NCBI GenBank assembly: GCA_016234205.1
Contig: JACRGN010000274.1
Coordinates: forward strand, 1 to 6,836
Reading direction: 5' to 3'
DNA length: 6,836 nucleotides
Source: Nitrospinota bacterium
Lineage (GTDB): Bacteria > Nitrospinota > Nitrospinia > UBA9942
In this document: piece after piece, positions 5,052 to 6,836 of the stretch
Layout: the number at the start of each line of letters is the position of its first letter
Position numbering within the stretch: position 1 is the first letter of the stretch
The notes under the pieces: model-generated
What the model was told of the DNA's origin: nothing
Databases searched by the model: none
The model's input: only the letters and a program-made list of their open reading frames with translations
Made by a program: the position numbers and the translations under genes

Positions 5052-5068
5052 AAGGGCTGTAAACCCTT
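5052..5068. terminator. Weak bidirectional hairpin between hicA and tRNA-Leu
   Basis: AAGGG (5052-5056) pairs with CCCTT (5064-5068) around a 7-nt loop. It lies between the convergent hicA and tRNA genes. On the plus strand TT follows the stem; on the minus strand an AT-rich stretch ending in TTTT follows. The stem is only 5 bp, so termination would be weak. Confidence 0.4.
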
Positions 5069-5081
5069 TTCAAATATACAG

Positions 5082-5166
5082 TGGTGCGAGAGGGGGGAGT
5101 TGAACCCCCACGGTGTTACCCACTGGATCCTAAGTCCAGCGCGTCTGCCAGTTCCGCCACTCTCGC
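5082..5166 (-). tRNA. tRNA-Leu (anticodon UAG)
   Basis: Read on the minus strand this is an 85-nt class II tRNA. The acceptor stem GCGAGAG (5166-5160) pairs with CTCTCGC (5092-5086), followed by discriminator A and an encoded CCA (5084-5082). The D-arm is GCG...CGC, the anticodon stem is CTGGA/TCCAG with loop CTTAGGA, and the anticodon TAG is at 5132-5130. A long variable arm of leucine type follows, then a T-arm GGGGG-TTCAACT-CCCCC. It reads CUA and, with wobble, other CUN leucine codons. All stems pair, so it should be functional. Its 3' end points toward the toxin-antitoxin region, a classic integration-site orientation, but no second copy of the 3' end is seen in the window. Confidence 0.97.
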
Positions 5167-5175
5167 CTATGCCTA

Positions 5176-5204
5176 AATTTAGCAAATTTCAACACCTCCG
5201 TCAA
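5176..5204 (-). promoter_or_regulatory. Promoter of tRNA-Leu
   Basis: On the minus strand TTGACG (5204-5199) and TAAATT (5181-5176) are separated by exactly 17 bp. Initiation would fall close to the mature tRNA 5' end at 5166, leaving only a few bases of 5' leader. Confidence 0.65.
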
Positions 5205-5275
5205 TCCATAGAAAAGTCTTTTGAAAATTCATGACTTATGATAGATTTTACAATATTATATTTTGAGGAGGAATT

Positions 5276-6184
5276 ATGAGTTTACTTGTTGTCGGTTCTG
5301 TTGCATACGATTCTGTAAAGACCCCCTTTGGTGTCGCTGACGATATCCTTGGCGGCTCTGCCACATACTTTTCTGTATCTGCAAGTTATTTTACTGACCT
5401 ATCTCTTGTAGCTGTTGTAGGTGAGGACTTTCGCAAAGAAGACATAGATATATTCAAAAAGAGAAATATAAACACAGAGGGGCTTGAGATAAGAAAAGGG
5501 AAGACCTTCAGATGGAAGGGTGAGTATGGTTATGACCTTAATGAGGCGCATACTCTGGATACACAATTGAATGTCTTTGCCGATTTCAACCCAAAATTAC
5601 CTGAAAAATACAGGGACTGTGAATATGTCTTCCTTGCAAACATAGACCCTGACCTCCAGAGAGAGGTGATGAAACAGATAAAAAACCCGAAGCTAATCGC
5701 ATGCGACACGATGAACTTCTGGATAGAGAGGAAATTTGATTCCCTAAAAAAGACCCTTGAGAAGGTTGATATAGTAATAATAAATGAGGCTGAACTGAGG
5801 GAACTTGCAGGAGAGCCAAATCTTGTAAAAGCGGCACAAAAGGTGCTCTCATGGGGACCAAAGAGGCTTATTGCAAAGAGGGGTGAATACGGTGCATTGA
5901 TGTTCTCTGATTCTACAGTCTTTTCCGCCCCTGCATTTCCATTAGAATCTGTATTTGACCCTACCGGTGCAGGAGACAGTTTTGCAGGCGGATTTATGGG
6001 ATACATCTCAAATGTAAATAATATTGATGAATCCACAGTAAGGCAGGCAATAATCTTTGGGAGTGCTATGGCATCTTTTAATGTTGAGGATTTCAGCCTC
6101 AACAGGCTGAAGAATCTAAGCTATAAAGAAATTGAGGAGAGATTCAGGGAGTTTAAAAGACTTACCCATTTTGATGACCTATAG
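5276..6184 (+). CDS. PfkB-family carbohydrate/nucleoside kinase
   Basis: This 302-aa protein is a cytoplasmic ribokinase-fold (PfkB) kinase transferring the ATP gamma-phosphate to a sugar or nucleoside hydroxyl. Visible elements are the N-terminal strand LLVVGSVAYDSV (3-14); the substrate-binding GGSATYFSVSAS (26-37); AVVGEDF (46-52), typical of the family; NEAEL (170-174) and KRGEYGA (201-207), typical of the nucleotide-binding half; and PfkB signature 2, DPTGAGDSFAGGF (228-240), with the catalytic Asp at 234 and the GAGD anion hole. All key residues are present and the length is normal. Substrate cannot be assigned: the 70-110 lid region is not diagnostic, and ribokinase, fructokinase and adenosine kinase types all remain possible. 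The start is fixed by GAGGAGG at 5265-5271. The DtxR-FeoA gene begins 8 bp after the stop, suggesting an operon. Confidence 0.92.
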   Translation: MSLLVVGSVAYDSVKTPFGVADDILGGSATYFSVSASYFTDLSLVAVVGEDFRKEDIDIFKKRNINTEGLEIRKGKTFRWKGEYGYDLNEAHTLDTQLNVFADFNPKLPEKYRDCEYVFLANIDPDLQREVMKQIKNPKLIACDTMNFWIERKFDSLKKTLEKVDIVIINEAELRELAGEPNLVKAAQKVLSWGPKRLIAKRGEYGALMFSDSTVFSAPAFPLESVFDPTGAGDSFAGGFMGYISNVNNIDESTVRQAIIFGSAMASFNVEDFSLNRLKNLSYKEIEERFREFKRLTHFDDL

Positions 6185-6192
6185 GGGGCTTT

Positions 6193-6836
6193 ATGGATAA
6201 AAAACAGCAATACGAAGAAAATTTAGAGACTATCGGGATGAGGATTGAAGAGGGAGGAGCATTTCTGGACGATTTGAAAAAGGCTGATATTGGAGATTCA
6301 GACTTATCAGAGATGAAGGAAAACGGAGCTATCAATATCTCCGGTAAAAATGTAACCTTTACCAGTAAAGGGCAGGAGGAGTTTAACACACTTATAAGGA
6401 GACACAGGCTTGCAGAGAGACTGATGAGCGATATACTGAATATTGGCGGTGAGTCCATGGAGAAACATGCCTGCGAGTTTGAGCATATTTTAAGTACGGA
6501 TATTACTGAGAGTATATGCACCCTTCTTGGCCACCCAACTACATGCCCGCATGGCAAAGCAATACCACCCGGAGACTGTTGCAGTAAAAGAGGAAGGGAG
6601 TTGGAACCGTTGATACTGCCCCTTGACAGCCTCAGTGCGGGGGAGGGGGGCAAGATACTCTACATTTCCACGCGAGACCACTATCGTCTGGATAAGCTTA
6701 CTTCCATTGGTTTAATGCCCGGAACAATTGTAAAGGTTCACCAGAAACAGCCTGCACTCGTCGTATTATTTGATGAAACCACCCTCTCCATGGATACCGA
6801 GATTGCAAGGGATATATATGTGAAAAAAATAAAATA
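6193..6836 (+). CDS. DtxR-family metal-dependent regulator with C-terminal FeoA domain (runs off the window)
   Basis: The frame is open from ATG 6193 (AGGGGG at 6183-6188) to the edge, giving 214 codons plus TA. The last bases suggest the stop is the very next codon, so the protein is essentially complete. Residues 8-70 are a short, divergent winged helix (EENLETIGMRIEEGGAF...LSEMKENGAINI...VTFTSKGQEEF). Residues 71-110 carry the DtxR metal/dimer helices, with RRHRLAERL (His71, Glu75) and ACEFEH (Cys94, Glu97, His98), matching DtxR Cys102/Glu105/His106. The linker 113-130 is HPTTCPHGKAIPPGDCC, with three Cys. Residues 138-214 are a FeoA SH3-like domain (LDSLSAGEGGKILYIS, LTSIGLMPGTIVKV). Such fusions are Fe(II)-sensing repressors, often controlling feo genes. 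Overlap-free 8-bp spacing links it to the kinase. A feoAB-type transporter downstream would fit but is outside the window. Confidence 0.88.
   Translation, partial: MDKKQQYEENLETIGMRIEEGGAFLDDLKKADIGDSDLSEMKENGAINISGKNVTFTSKGQEEFNTLIRRHRLAERLMSDILNIGGESMEKHACEFEHILSTDITESICTLLGHPTTCPHGKAIPPGDCCSKRGRELEPLILPLDSLSAGEGGKILYISTRDHYRLDKLTSIGLMPGTIVKVHQKQPALVVLFDETTLSMDTEIARDIYVKKIK

Noticed and set aside
5082..5110. Duplicated tRNA 3' end (att site) within the window
   Set aside because: Scanning for the tRNA 3' segment elsewhere in the window found no second copy, so no attachment site is claimed.
5530..6102. 190-codon open frame on the minus strand
   Set aside because: It lies wholly antisense to the kinase gene, whose PfkB motifs are unambiguous; the antisense protein has no recognisable domain and no ribosome site.
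6162..6653. 163-codon open frame on the minus strand
   Set aside because: It is antisense to the DtxR-FeoA gene, which has clear family motifs in the plus frame.
1..6836. CRISPR array, transposase or integrase
   Set aside because: No regularly spaced repeats and no DDE, HUH or recombinase motifs are seen on either strand.

Overview
The window is AT-rich bacterial DNA. Arginine is mostly AGA/AGG, isoleucine is often ATA, and ribosome binding sites are strong GGAGG types, often only about 4 nt from the start. Together with a TonB-dependent outer-membrane receptor, an Fe-responsive DtxR-FeoA regulator and a tRNA-Leu with encoded CCA, this suggests a Gram-negative, probably anaerobic lineage such as Nitrospirota or Desulfobacterota. 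That placement is an impression from codon style, not a proof.

Layout. (1) 1-843: the 3' end of a TonB-dependent receptor gene. (2) 1009-1972, plus strand: a compact three-gene cluster of a HigB/Gp49-type toxin, a HigA-type Xre antitoxin, and a small winged-helix protein resembling the HVO_A0114 family. An extended -10 promoter with a perfect palindrome lies just upstream, and the predicted transcript start coincides with the toxin start codon. (3) 2787-2125, minus strand: two small exported proteins, a minimal staphylococcal-nuclease-like protein and a DUF5334-like protein. (4) 2953-5042, plus strand: a disturbed hicBA locus. It has a MerR-HicB fusion antitoxin, a 20-codon remnant of a hicA gene, a 339-aa gene of unknown function, and a complete hicA with its own promoter and operator-like palindrome. 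(5) 5166-5082, minus strand: tRNA-Leu(UAG), whose 3' end faces the accessory region. (6) 5276-6836, plus strand: a PfkB-family sugar/nucleoside kinase and, 8 bp later, a DtxR-family regulator fused to a FeoA domain that runs off the window.

Functionally, regions 2-4 form an accessory toxin-antitoxin island between a receptor gene and a tRNA/kinase/iron-regulator block. The least ordinary part is 2953-5042. There a HicB domain has a MerR-type DNA-binding head, its adjacent toxin gene is reduced to a stub, an unrecognised gene is wedged in, and a closely related full-length HicA lies about 1.2 kb downstream. The HigBA cluster with a third DNA-binding protein is the second point of interest. No transposase, integrase, CRISPR array or rRNA is visible.
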